Assembly: GCF_027943255.1 (NCBI RefSeq)
Contig: NC_072896.1
Location: forward strand, 1,550,001 to 1,614,000
Source: Anastrepha obliqua
Taxonomy: Eukaryota > Arthropoda > Insecta > Diptera > Tephritidae
Reading direction: 5' to 3'
Length of the DNA stretch: 64,000 nt
Both the position numbers and the translations under genes were made by a program. A model generated the notes under the pieces. The model was given only the letters and a program-made list of their open reading frames with translations, searched no databases and was not told the origin of the DNA. The first letter of the stretch is position 1. The number at the start of each line of letters is the position of its first letter. Of the stretch, positions 22,232 through 34,747 are shown one piece after another.

Positions 22232-25200
22232 TATGCACTTTACTCTGCTCAAATTTTTGTTCGAAGTTTTTCAAGCAAAAATTCTCAATCCTATTTTTCG
22301 GCATTTAGCTTTCCAATGACGTTAGCACTGTGTTCGAATAATTTGTAGAACTTAAAAAAAGTATTGTAAAGCAAGTTAAAGTAAACAAAGCAAGCACCGC
22401 TCTCAAATTACTATAAAAACTCGATACACTGATGAGCATCGAACAGGGGTACTAGTACTCGGTTCTCATACGCCTGGGCTGCTTCAAAATGGACGAGCAA
22501 GACCGAATACGAATGCACTGGTAATTCACAGGAGAACCAAACTGTGCCTAGATATAAAACACATAGCTGAAGATTGTCTGAGTTTTGTGGGTAATGAACA
22601 TTTTATTAAAAGTTAGCAACTCTGTTAAGAAAGACAAGTTGCAATTCCGCTGAACAAACCCAGATTAAAGTATCCCGAAACCGCTTTTATCTCGTATAAA
22701 TTTTTGCGTCCTTTTTTTATGTTTGATTATGAATATACATTAATGTTTAAATGCAAGATTGTTTTAAAATGTTGCTTTACTTTGGAAATTCGCAAGTAAT
22801 CTAGTGAGAGATTTGTTGAATTTTCATAAAAAAAGTAAAGTCAAAATGTCTAATTTTTTTCGCTTTTATCACTCTAATAGCTGTAGGAAATTACCTTATT
22901 GACAATTTTCAAAATGTATTTGTTTTAATTTGTTTAATTTTACTAAATTTTCTATGAAAATATATTTTATTTTACTACAAAAGCCAAGTAAACTCAAGTT
23001 GAAGACTTCGTGCAAATTACACAAAAATCGACGAAGTTTTAAACTTTTTAAACGGAACGTTTAGAAAAACTTCGCATTTGCAGTTTTATGGCACATTTAA
23101 TTTTGCAATTTCGACATAGCTCAAAAACAGCGTTGTTTTTTGAAAAGTCTTTGACAATGGTACAAAAAAGCGTTCTCCTTCCGAAATACTGAAAACAATG
23201 GCTCTGCTACTTATTTGAAGCAACCTTTAAAAAAATGTTAAGAAATCCAGTATGGAATATGAAGAGAATGAAAATATGATACTAACAATCGGATTATTAA
23301 ATCTCTCTTCTTGCTTTGTCAACATTTATTTGTATACATTTCCATAGATACATCTACGAGTATACTTATATATTTGTATGTTTGCACAAGCACAACGAAA
23401 TTGATTGTGACTGAATTCGAAGAAAATTTTAGAATCCTAATACTTGATCCAATTACTTTCGAACTTAAAGCGCAAAGCAATTAAAATGATTCTCTTCCTA
23501 GAACTGCCGGTTTCAATTTCAAGATTTTATTACACTTAGCAATTCGTTTGGACCCATAGCTATATTGGAGGCGTATACGTTACGCATAATTGAGACGTCA
23601 GTAAATGCTACCTAATGCTTTCCTTTCCTTTCCTCCATTTATTCAAGTTGCTCAGCCAGCGCACACTCACTGAAACTAATTTATTACACATCGAATAGCA
23701 ACAAAGCGCAGCTGGTTGAATAAATTCGCAGCTAAGACTTGTATATGCACACCCTTACATAGCTACGTTCGCAGTATTTTGAGATGGTTTGTCTACTTTT
23801 TCGTGATAATTCTCTGGCAGTGGCCTTCCGTATGCTCAGCGTATTTTTGGAACTATGTACTTTTGAACCACTTGTTTAAGAATAATGATGAATATATTTA
23901 TCTACACAGTTCAAGGCTAATGTTGCCCTTATCATATGAGAACATAAAGATGTTTAAATTACCCAGAAGACAAGCCATTTTTAACCTTTTTTATTTAAAG
24001 ATGTTTGTTTTTTAATCTTTAATAATAGGATTTTTAATAAATTCAACATACGAATCCGATTGTTTAGTGCATTTATAGTAGCTAAATTATTCAATTATCT
24101 TGCGAATCTTCAATTTTATACATCTCTGGAAAGGTGTAGACGCAGCGCCAACATCCTCTAGCGCCTTTAGTGGATCTGACAACAGTTAAATTAATCACTG
24201 CTTCTGACTTGTTACCAAATAGTTAGTATAAAACTAGTTTTTCTTTGTGATGGCCTCAAATTTCACTGCAGGGTTTACATACATACACACAAAGTACTAT
24301 ATGAATGTTGATGCTGTTGTTGACTGTTTAGATGAAAGGTTCATTGATGCTGCCTTAATGGGGTTGACAAAAACAAATGCGGGTTGCTTTCCTTGTTCGT
24401 GCTGTTGTAGTTGTAGTTAACATCCATGGTGGCTGGTGTTGATAATAGTGACAAGTACGACGGCGACATAAGTCTGGTTGTGGATCTGCACACGAAATGA
24501 AATTTTCGGAAAAGCATTGAAAGAAAGGCAATGAAGGGCTAATGATTCTTTGTCATGCTGTTTGACGGGCACCAAGGCATTGAAAGCGGCTGAAGTATGC
24601 TAATTTGTGATATAAACTGAGTGCGGATATATTACAGCCGTATATATATATGTATATGTATCTACATTTGCACGCTTTCATTTGATTGCCTTTAGTATAT
24701 ACATACACATATACATATGTATGTAGCAGCGACACCCGTTAGTAAGGCCACGCAAAAATTTATTGATAATAGCATTGAGATTTATTGAGCTACGGCATTT
24801 ATTTGATTTAGGCATACACTGTATTTGTGCACACTGGTACACAAACAATGTGGTTGACACACTCAAGAGATGGCACACAAAACATTTAGCCGGTTGCCCG
24901 GTCGCAGAGATTGCTCAATTCGCTGCTTTCTGCGGCTGATTGGTAAACTAGCTGGTTCGATAGATGAACGCTTGGCTGGCTGGATAGCTGATTTGCCGCT
25001 ACGTTGCTGCATGAAAAATTACAGCAGTTGAGCGCACTCCCCGTTGTGGTGCGGCTGCATGCAATTGGCAGCAGTGCTGCTACTGTTATAGCTAGATAAT
25101 GCCAGTCACCGCTGCTAAGAAATCCGATTGAGTGGCAGTAGCTGAGTGTTATTGATTTTCAGATTGTCAGCACGCACATTCCTTCACATATACATGTGCA

Positions 25201-26689
25201 CTTATACTCGTATATGTATATAGATACAAATACACTTGCCTACATATAGCACACATACATATATACATAGATTTTATTTGGTCGCATTATCATCTATGCA
25301 AAGAAATTCCAGTTTGCCTCCGATGCCTGTTGCTAGTCTATCTTTGTTCCTACTCCTATTTCTTCTATACTAATCTAGTACCCTAAGAAACCCACACTAC
25401 TTAGAAACCCAAAATACATTAGTGGCAAAAGATTAAATTGAAGCCTGCTTAGCTCGAACATGCCGAAGATTTGCTGGTAAATCTGATTAAATTGCCATAC
25501 ATAAGTCTAATTTGGAATTAATTATTTTTCTTGTGCTTAAATCAATCAATAGCTACCGGAAACCTTGGCAAAGGGGATGGTTTCGTAGACAATTATTATG
25601 GCTTAGCTTGTGATTAGAATATCAGTGGAAATATTCAATTATAATATATAAATTAGCAGTAATGCCGGTAAAGCCCAATGTCGTGTGAATTGTGAAATAA
25701 ATCAGGAATTTGTGCGAATGTTTATTGGATTTGTGAAATGAATTGGCGCTAAGCTGCTGCTGAAATTGAGTTATGTACACACAAGGAATTCAATAATTCA
25801 TAGGAATAACCAACCACTTCCTCCACTGGAGGTTATTTTGCATTCAGATGACAAGGATTGGTGTGGCATCTCTACGTGTATGTGTGGGTATATCTTTACG
25901 TACATATTGTGGTGTGTATTTACACATTTTTGTTATTAGTTGAGATATTAAATAGTGATTTTCCTTACAGATAGCAGTTCGAAAGCATACTAATAAAATT
26001 AATAAAGCTAATGATATCAAAAATTATACCCTTCAATAGTGTGAAACTTAAAAATATTTAGAATATTAATTGTTTTGAAAGCAAAAATAGTTTTTAATAG
26101 AAGTGAGTGTAAAGTGTATCAAATACCTATAGTTTACAATTTGCTTCCTTCTTATTTACTGCTAATAATTTTTATCTGAAAATATAATTCGATTTGCTTC
26201 AAAAACCATGAACACTTCAGTTTTAAACTTTGTACGAATTAAAAAAGTAACAAATTTTCTTAAAAATTTCAGAATTTTTAGAATAGTTTCGGGTAAGCGG
26301 TGTTTTAGCTGAATGAATTTTAATATCACAAAGTCACAGTTTTAAGAGTCTCAAGTATTGCATGGCATTTGGAACCTTTTTGTTTTTTTTTTGTTTTTCG
26401 TAAAACTTGTGGGTGTTTTCTTTTCAATATAAAAAATGACGAATGTTCGGTGATAATATCTAAGACCGCCAACAAAACCAATTATCAAAAATCAAACCAG
26501 TTTTTGAGCCAATGAAGCCTGCACTTTTTCTTCTAAAAATTCTGGTCAAAAAGTGTGAAATTCGTATCAAATTTTTTTTTATGAAATTTAAACACATTTT
26601 CATAAAAAAATATTAAAATTATATAAGACACAAATAAAGTGCCAAAACTTGCCAATAACTCCATGTGCAATAATTATTTTACCCATTGT
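22232..26689. other. Long spacer, no recognised gene
   Basis: About 4.4 kb without a protein or repeat I can name. Frames at 23716-24015 and 24553-24878 are Leu/Phe/Tyr-rich or CATA-derived. The part 24290-25080 is richer in GC with GCTG-rich patches, which could be old regulatory or intronic DNA; nothing specific supports that. Confidence 0.45.
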
Positions 26690-27957
26690 ATATTATAAAT
26701 ACATACAGCCTTTGAGAAACTCTTAGACCAATCATACGGTATGAGGCACAAGTATGGTGGAGCAAATCTATTCAAAAAACAGCGGTAACCAAAATGGGAA
26801 AAGTATAAAGGCTTGCTTGCCTATGTATTACAGGGGCTATGAGAACTACCCCAACAGCTGGCATGGAAGCACTCCTCAATCTCCCGCCACTTCATATAGC
26901 AATCCAAGAGGAAGCAGCTACGCAAGCACTCATGCTACACATGAAAGAAAATTTCAAATCAGGCAACCTCATCGGTCACCTAAGTATTCTAAATAAAATC
27001 AAAAACACCATAAGTATGGCTCAAGTTTCAGACCACATTGACCCAACCCTCTGTTTCACAAAAGGATACACAGTTACCTTTCCTGAGAGGATCGAGTGGA
27101 AAACAAACCCAAAATGGATGAATGATGATTGACAAAAATGGTACACTGATGGATCAAAAACACCTTATGTTGTAGGAGCAGGAGTAGTGGGGCCCAGAAT
27201 CCACAAATCATTCACTCTCACCAGGGACACCACCATCTTCCAAGCGGAATTATACGCAATAACGGAAGCAGCAAACATCATGCAACGTAGAAACCACAAG
27301 AGAGTAAAGATTAGAATACTCTCGGATAGCCAATCAGTTCTAAAAGCTTTAAATAGCTATACCTACAACTCAAAAACTCTCTTAAAATGCCACAAGGCAC
27401 TCAATAACCTGGCATCCAAAAACAATGTCTCATTAATTTGGGTACCAGGACATGAGGGATATGACGGCAACGAAAAGGCAGACTTTCAAGCCAAAAAAGG
27501 GACAGATGTAAATTTCATCGGGCCCAGTCCCATGTTTGGATTTAACAAAAACAGCCTAAAACAAAAAATAAAATACTGTGCCAAAACTCTAATAAATTAG
27601 CATTGGAATAACGTAGGGGGTCTTAGGCACTCCAAAAGGTTCCTAAGTTTCATTGCCAAAAGAGCTAACATGGCCCTCACGTTAAACAAAAAGAGCATTC
27701 ACACTCTCACAGGCGCTCTCACGGGTCACTTCACCTGCAACAAACACTTACATAAATTAGGCATAACTAACACCAGCACCTGCAGATTTTGCTGCGAAGA
27801 TGAGGAGTCTATAGAACATCTCATCATCGAATGTCCGGGGTTGACGCATAGAAGGGAAAAGTTTTTAAACAAGTTCATGCTTATAGATGAAGACCTGCAG
27901 CCACTCCCTCAGAAGGAGCTGGTATAATTCATGAGCATACTTAACAATAAATAGACA
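26690..27957 (+). pseudogene. LINE ORF2 relic: RT end, RNase H, Cys/His tail
   Basis: Begins in the last part of the reverse-transcriptase region (RPIIRYEAQVWW), crosses a TAA at about 26806, and continues as CITGAMRTTPTAGMEALLNLPPL in one frame. A TGA at 27130 precedes WYTDGSK, the first RNase H Asp. QAELYAI (Glu), LSDSQSVL (Asp), IWVPGHEG and GNEKADFQAK follow. A TAG (27598) is passed before the C-terminal CRFCCEDEESIEHLIIECPGL. The frame is preserved across four stops with few indels, so decay is moderate. The copy is 5'-truncated near 26690. This family differs from the LINEs at 17.5, 44 and 56 kb. Confidence 0.88.
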
Positions 27958-28261
27958 GCATAGGGTGCACAATAGATCAATATGGTCGCAGTGCTAAAGG
28001 GTCATACCTTAACCTTCTACTACCATTAACCATTGAGAAACTCTAAACAACGATCCGTTTGCAATCATATACATATGCGCACCGTTTATCGAGTACAATG
28101 CGTTACGAAATGGTGGGCTTGAATATAATATATTTGCTGTGATTCATTGAAATGCGTTCATTTATCTATTTCTGTTGGAGGATTCGCATGGATTTTTTGC
28201 GTTTTAGTGGGAGCACTGATATTTTTATGAGAATAAGAGTGGAAGAATGCTACTGACATCT

Positions 28262-28650
28262 ATCGTCATATGTTTGTTCACCGGGAAAAGCCAATAACCA
28301 AAAGAGCATTGGGAAAAAGTAAGGCTTTACGGTCGACTGGTATGGAAAAATCCCTTGGTAACAGCCTCGTAACGACAACGCCGGATGGAGTTTGTACATA
28401 TCATGGACTTCAAATCAGTGGCGTTATATTTTATTCAGCGACGAAAACAAAATAAATAGAGTTCGTTCAGAAGTACTTGCGGTGACAAAACCGTGCAGTA
28501 TTAGATCTCAAGTTCGTCTCACTAATCATAAAGCACAGGCGAGGCTCAATGATGTGTGGCGCTATTTTTCGTGGAACGAGGTCCAAATCATCGTATTAAA
28601 AGTAATAAGAGTACATGAAGTAAAAAAAAGTATGTTTTTCTTACGTTTAT
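28262..28650 (+). pseudogene. Tc1-like transposase fragment
   Basis: In the frame at 28392-28620, WTSNQWRYILFSDENK matches the first catalytic Asp block of Tc1 transposases (WxxxxWxxVLFSDES). A damaged NDVWRYFSWNEV corresponds to the VMVWGCFSWNG block. The preceding part is in another frame and poorly preserved. Later catalytic blocks and terminal repeats are absent. Confidence 0.65.
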
Positions 28651-30845
28651 AAAATATTAAAAGGAATTAAACAAAATACGCATAATATTTAAGTGATTGT
28701 TTGAATAAAGTCTCAAATGGGGAGAATTGCATGTCGTTCCTAAGTATTTTTCAATGGCTGTATACTTCAAATTCATTATATTTTTTCCAAACATCCTCCA
28801 TTAGCTCAAGGAAATTCAATTCCATAAATGGAATGTCTTCCTTATACGACGAAATCAGCTGTTCTCCAAAGAACTAATTTAAGTTTCTGAAGAGGCAGTT
28901 TCTGAAGAGGCAGTTTCTGAAGTAGAAGGGTATTGTTGCCTTTTTGAAAATGATTTTTCATGTGTAAATCACGTCTTTTCGCACGATTTTTTTCATTGAG
29001 CTGCACCAGAAGTCTGTATTAGTAATCAGATTTACATTATGTACCTGCTTCAAAATAATTAGCCAACTAAATCTATTTACTTCCCCATTTATGCTTTAAC
29101 ATTTCTTGCCAATCATTTCGACTTCCCCTTGTTTGGAGCTCAACAACCAGTTTAATACCTAGTAAATGTTCCTGTTGCATCTACTTTATAATCTCAGTGG
29201 TGATTGGTCAAAATCTCATCCATAGTTATAAAACAACGCACAAAATCTGTTGTATTCTTAAACGTTAATAGACGTCCTTTTTAATACTTTTCAACCCACC
29301 GCTATTTCATTTGAATATTATAATAATTCCTGTAACTGTGCCATATCTTATATTATTGCGGTTTGCACACATACGCACTTACTTCTCAAATATATTTATA
29401 GTTATTCACCTATTCAAGCATCTGAAATCAGCAGTCGATACCTCCTGTCGAGTCTACTAAACGACAATTAAATTCGGAAGTGCTTCGTGCCCTTCCACTT
29501 CTCTTCTTTCATTTGCTGCTCTTGTTTGTTATCTCGTACAACAAGTGCATAACAATTTTCAATCCCTCACTTATTGATACAAAATACTCACTATGGGCAA
29601 CCATCCGCTGAAACTTTACCGAGACAAGTTTTGTTTTGAGTTTAATTTTTTTGCCTAGACAAATTTATTTGTTTTTCTTTGTTAGTTTAAGCTACTGCTA
29701 CTTCTGCTATGAAGAAAAGTCGCCGCGTTAATTGGGAAAATTAATTCGATTTAATTAATTCCATCATTAGGGGTAAAAGTCACACAAAGGCTGACATCAC
29801 TATCGTTTTGGTGAGTGAAATCTGCATTAATCCAGGTGAACAGAGATACTCGTGTTATTTTCACAATAGATAGGCCAGTAACATGAACGGACGGGGTTTT
29901 TCAAACCAGTGCTTTCATCATCAACCGGTTTTGCCCTATGTTTAAGTGAGCTGTGCTTATTTTTTTTTCGGTCTTAATATAACAATTTTCGGAGGCAATT
30001 TAAGGTTCTTGTTTATTACTTTATTCGACCCAAGTCTGCACCTTTCAATCTTTCAAACCTTTATGAAAAATAGCTGATTGCTATTCGATAAACGCTATAT
30101 CGGCTTGCAAATAAAGCAAACTTTTGTTGCGTATGTGTTTGACAGCACTTTGCGTTATTTTATATTTTTAGAGAAAGTTTTAAAAAATAGCATGATTGCA
30201 TAATTTTTCTTTTACCTTGCGGCATTTCACAAGTAATTCTGTGTAAGGTTCATTAAAATAGTTGATCTGGGATCGAGAGTAATAAAGACAAAAGTGTCGC
30301 ATATTTTGGAATAAATCATTTTCTTTTCAACACAGGCTGGTATTACAATGAGGAATAAGTGTGTTCTCAATATTGATGCAGAGTCTTAGTTTTCACTCAA
30401 TATCTACACTTCTGATACAAGTCGTGCTGAAAAACTTGTTAGTATAGGAAATGATTTAAGTTTAACCGATGCTTGTTTTGATGAAAATTTTAAATATTAA
30501 AAAGAGATATGCTTCTGTGATATACCTGTGGCTACGCCTTGAAGCCTTTTACAGCTTAGTACATTGAAATTCATGGTAATATTTATTTCTTTGAGCCAAT
30601 CTGAATGAACGATTTTAGCGTTTGAAGTTGCCAATCAATGCTGATTAGGTCTCCTCATTTGATCTCATCATGGCACATGTTTTCATCGCAAATCGATCGA
30701 TAAACTACTCTATTGTAACTGCTAAGGTAAGCTGACTGTGGGCATAATATTATATATCTCACTAAATTAAAAAAAAAAAACATCTTGCTTTCCAGAAGCT
30801 GTCACCCCTCATTAGGTATTGATAAGCCTCCAAGCGTATTTTCTC
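28651..30845. other. Spacer, nothing recognised
   Basis: AT-rich. A short tandem 'agaggcagtttctga' (three partial units near 28885-28925) is the only structure I noticed. No coding signal. Confidence 0.5.
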
Positions 30846-30849
30846 AAAA

Positions 30850-30940
30850 AAAACATCTATCGTTCGGTAGGGGCAAAAAACTGTAGGTCCCCCATTAGTG
30901 AGTCAATATCAAGACGCACACAAATTATAAGGAGGTTTTT
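30850..30940 (+). repeat. SINE 3' fragment
   Basis: Matches the body of the 59-kb SINE in direct orientation: 'atcgttcggt', 'actgtaggtccc', 'caagacgcacac', 'ggaggt'. Head and tail are missing. Confidence 0.65.
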
Positions 30941-30974
30941 AAAAAGCGCGTCTGGACGTAATTTTAAATAAAAT

Positions 30975-31071
30975 TTGACAAAATTTAGATTCTTTCAGGA
31001 TTCACCGTTTTTATTCCAATTCTGACGGCGCTGCTGGTGTTGAGCAACGTCAACTTGCAAAGACGTATTAA
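30975..31071 (-). pseudogene. LINE RT relic, downstream piece (beyond piggyBac)
   Basis: Minus-strand translation from 31071 gives an RLCKLTLLN block followed by VRIGIKTVNPERI, which continues directly from the IPKL end of the relic at 32998-33300. The piggyBac at 31072-32997 separates the two. Homology fades near 30975. Confidence 0.75.
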
Positions 31072-31203
31072 CCCATTAGAAGTCAAATGAAAACTAAAAA
31101 TATTTTTTTAAAATGTTGTTTATTTTCATATTATAGTAAGTACAGAGGAAAACATAAATCGAAAAAATTATGGAAAATTTTGTTTTTCACGAAAATATGG
31201 GGG

Positions 31204-31226
31204 TGTACTTAATTGAGTACACTGAC
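31204..31226 (+). repeat. piggyBac subterminal repeat, left copy
   Basis: A 23-bp unit with palindromic core GTACTTAATTGAGTAC, just downstream of the transposase stop. It is inverted relative to the copy at 32619-32641 (21 of 23 matching). Confidence 0.75.
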
Positions 31227-31229
31227 CGC

Positions 31230-32573
31230 CTAAGTATGAAAATTTTCGAAACACGCTTTTTCAACACACAGTGTTTTCAGGCACTTCTTGCATTGCCAAC
31301 GCACTCTTGAACTGCAAACTACACACCGCAGCTGTTTTTCAATTTTGCGGGGATAATGTCCAACTCCATATTGAGGCAGCCCTTCGACAATTGATGCAGG
31401 TTGCCTTGATTTTTTTTGTTCACCTTGGCGTAAATAAAATCGTGCAATGTGACGTCGGAACATGAGCTGATCCATAGGATTATCATTACACATTACATGT
31501 AAACGCCAGGCATTAGAAACAGCCATATCTATCATATATGTAAATAACATCCACCACCACTTTTTTCCGTGGACAGCAATTCTATATAATGAGACAGACT
31601 GGTCAAGTTCACCAACACCTCCCATATTTTTATTATAAGTTTGGAACAAACGTGGTACGGCTACGTCTATCTTCTCCTTTTTGATTGGACACCAGCGTTT
31701 GACAGTTCCGAGAGGTTCGATGGTATCGTAGTTAGTTGCCATGGTACACACACTATTATCTTTCCATCTTACCAGTAATATTTCACCTTTCTTGTCAAAT
31801 CTGTAGTCGTAAGTAGCACGATCTAACTTTTTCATTTCCTTTGTGCTTTTCAAGGGACATTTTTTCGTCCTATTTTCTCGTACAGTTCCTGTAGCACGGT
31901 AGCCTAGGCTTCTCAATTCTAGTAAAAGGTCGTAGCTCGTAAAAAAGTTGTCAAAGAAAATTTCATGATTAGCTGAGGTACAGTTCAGTTTCTCTAACAA
32001 AGTTCAAAATCCCAAAAAACTTTTTAACATCAGTGAAATCTAGTTGAAACTCGTGTCTATTGTTTTGGTTAGCGTATAGTTTGCTATTAGAAATGATCAT
32101 ATCGATAATATCATTGTCCATCATCTTTTCAAATATTTGTACAGGGTTGAGGCCCTCTAGTTCTTCCCTAATAGCACTTTTCTTATCAGAGACTTCTGTT
32201 GAACTCTGTAAAGTCAAAGAATATGAAGGGGTACATTTGCGCCAGATTGGGTTCAAAATCGAAGAAGATTGGCGGGTAGCATCAAGTCGTCTTTTTTTTT
32301 TGACGCAAGTGGTTCATCATCACTGTAACTGTGCATAGAATCCTCGCTACCATTATCCTCTCGACTTACCTCAATAGTACCAAGTACGTCTTGCGGTATG
32401 GTACATGCCGCCATATCCTCGTCAGCACCCTCCTCTTCATCAGTCAATGCACTTGGATCAGGCGGTATGATAGCCAAGGTACATTCGTCATCTTCGCTAT
32501 CCTGTAACAAAGCTTCGATAGCTTCCTGAAGCCCACGGTAACTAGTTTGAGCTGTAAATCGCTGTTTCTTCAT
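31230..32573 (-). pseudogene. piggyBac-like transposase, internally deleted
   Basis: The start is at 32573 (MKKQRFTAQ). An acidic N-terminal region (EDDE, DEEEGADEDM) is typical of the family. A frameshift near 32255 leads into a block ending FTDVKKFFGIL. At about 31985 the sequence then jumps to LEKLNCTSANHEIFFDNFFTSYDLL. The missing stretch of about 150 residues contains the first catalytic Asp. The second Asp survives in FFDNF. The third block reads GGVGELDQ where the family has GGVD, so the third Asp is Gly (GGT). The C-terminal Cys-rich domain (CVVC, CKKC, C, CF) is intact. Catalysis should therefore be impossible, while binding functions could persist. By eye this is a different family from the 7.6-kb relic. 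Confidence 0.9.
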
Positions 32574-32618
32574 TGCAAAGTAACTGAAAAAAAACAGTAA
32601 TTTTAGGTTATGTATGTT

Positions 32619-32641
32619 GTCAGTGTACTCAACTGAGTACA
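32619..32641 (-). repeat. piggyBac subterminal repeat, upstream copy
   Basis: A 23-bp unit containing GTACTCAACTGAGTAC, about 46 bp upstream of the transposase ATG; inverted relative to the left copy. Confidence 0.75.
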
Positions 32642-32964
32642 GTCACATTTACAAGATTCTAGTTTTATTTTAGTAATATGTAATTTATTAAACAGTTTTT
32701 AAAATCTTTCTTTTACATCTAATGCATCAAAATAAATCAAAATACTACACTTAAAAGCACTAATTACTTGAAAAATTCTAAAATTATTTACTAACTTCAA
32801 TGACGTTTCCAAAGCACAACTTCAACTGGCACTTTTTAATGAAAAATGTCGCACTACCAACTTATTATTTATGAATACACTTAAAGGGTCTTACAATAAA
32901 GTAAAATAATAAAGTACCCCACGCACACCTAACGAGTTATGGAATTTATGACAAGAAATATAGC

Positions 32965-32987
32965 TGTACTTAAATGAGTATGGTGAC
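32965..32987 (+). repeat. piggyBac subterminal repeat, right-end copy
   Basis: Reads TGTACTTAAATGAGTATGGTGAC-like sequence at the listed bases, related to the left copy with four or so changes, and runs straight into the right terminal repeat. Confidence 0.6.
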
Positions 32988-32997
32988 TTCTAATGAG

Positions 32998-33300
32998 TTA
33001 ATTTTGGTATCCCCAAATTCAGACATCGCGGCATACAGATAACTCCTCTTCGTACTGTTGAATGCAGCTTTGAAGTCGATGAAAAGATGGTGTGTGTCGA
33101 CCCACGAAAGGGGTCTGACCATATTTTGCATAGGAGCTGATGCATGCACCTTACCAGCTCCTCGCCGCCATGTTTGAATAGCTCAGCCGGCAGTCCGTCG
33201 GCGCCCGCGGCTTTGTTGTTCTTTAGCCGCGTTATCGCTATTCTCACCTCGCCATGGTCGGATAGCGGACGACAATTCCTTCGTCGACGATTGACCCTTT
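32998..33300 (-). pseudogene. LINE reverse-transcriptase relic (upstream piece)
   Basis: VRIAITRLKNNKAAGADGLPAELF is the start of a LINE reverse transcriptase (the K-x-AAGxDGLP block). It continues to LCKIW, then jumps by a deletion to a THHLFIDFKAAFN block carrying the first RT Asp, in another frame, and on to FGIPKL. The clade looks RTE/BovB-like but is not certain. The piggyBac element inserted at a TTAA here. Confidence 0.8.
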
Positions 33301-34747
33301 ATATGCACTTATATATATATCCCAGCGCTTCGCTAGAGCTTTTATATATACTTTTTCTATACACCATATATACTATTATAATATATTTGTTTTGTTTTAG
33401 TTTTCATAAATCCCAAAACCAATTTTTTTTCGTACATAATTTTTTTTCAAAAGTACATTTTATCCTACAAAATTAAAAATAAAAGTTTTGCAATATTAAA
33501 AGGATTCGAAGCTATTTTACTTCAAAAATGTAGAGTTTTAAGCATTGAATAAAGCAACCAAATTATTACATTTTTACAAATTTGTTCAGTTTACTCCTGC
33601 AAGGAAAAAGATTTTTAAAAAAATGTGCGGCAATGTCCAAAATTCTTAGATCACTTGACATGGGATCACTAAAATGTTCTCTTGCATCTCGGATCACAAA
33701 TAATTTAATATACATATTTCTGAATTATTTGAATATAATTCTTCAGATCAACACATATCCAATTTCATTCTTAAAATTTGTCTCAAGTACCGCCAAATAT
33801 AATACTATTATTGTTGCTGCTGTTGGTTTTATTAGTCATCCAATCTCGAATTTTGTATTGCCAGCATCGGCGCCACTATCAACACCGCGACCGCTTAATT
33901 TATCATGTGCTCCCATTGTTCATTGATCTCATCCACACTTCCGCCCTCACTACAGCTGTCCACACTTTCACAGCTAACCCCATATGTGTCTATGTATGTG
34001 TTACAGTGCAAATACTGTAAATTCTCTCTCCACTTCCTCGTTCATTTAATGGTATTCAGTAGCTTGATGTCCTTTTCACCGCACATTGGCCTATTTCAGT
34101 CAATTGGCCACTACCGTCACTTATTAATTTCCCGTTCGCTTGCAACAGACATTTAGTATATGGTTTAATCGTTATGTGGGCCCAGTGGTGTGCCAATATA
34201 AGTAAATAGTGCTACCTATTTATAGCTGTGTGAAAATATCTGCAAATATCTACTGAATATATAAATAAACTGTGTCTATATAAGTATGAATGTAAGCGTA
34301 TTTGTGTTGCAAGTAGCTGCTGTTGAATTTTCACACTAAACATACAAAATGGGTATTGTTGTTCAATGGTTTCAATACAGTATTTGGCCTTGGTTATGCC
34401 GCTGATATTGGTGAATCCTATTGCATGCCTAAGTTTACAGTTTGTTTGTAATGGATTGTCACCTCGTGGACCATCTATTTTAAGTGGGGCTTTCATTTAC
34501 GCTATTCTGCATGTTTGGGGGTGTTTATTGTTGCGATTGATTTATTTGAGTTCCATTTTACGTGCGGGTATTTTAAGTATTGAATAGTTGTTAGCTATGC
34601 TGAAGTTTGTAGAGAATGTGAGTTGGTTGAAATAGTAACTTAGACTCAAAGAAATTATTGCCAATAAACATTTTCGATTTCTCACAAATTTCGAACGCTC
34701 CGGAGCGAGTTAAAGAATGATTTCATTCACAAATAATAAATAAAAAT
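33301..34747. other. Spacer, nothing recognised
   Basis: AT-rich. Frames at 33582-34587 show no family resemblance and overlap on both strands. Confidence 0.5.

Larger units (their letters stand above)
31072..32997 (-). mobile_element. piggyBac-like element with TTAA target duplication
   Basis: The element is 1926 bp. Its ends are CCCATTAGAAGTCA (left) and CTCATTAGAAGTCA (right, read inward), 13 of 14 identical. TTAA lies outside both (31068-31071 and 32998-33001). It interrupts a LINE relic whose sequence reads through once the insert and one TTAA are ignored. It carries a damaged transposase and three copies of a subterminal repeat. A transposase gene with its own TIRs suggests a formerly autonomous copy that has lost about 150 codons. 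Confidence 0.92.

Noticed and set aside
34366..34587. 73-codon frame with a PRGPSILSG stretch
   Set aside because: Short, overlapped by an opposite-strand frame, and no recognisable family or splice context.
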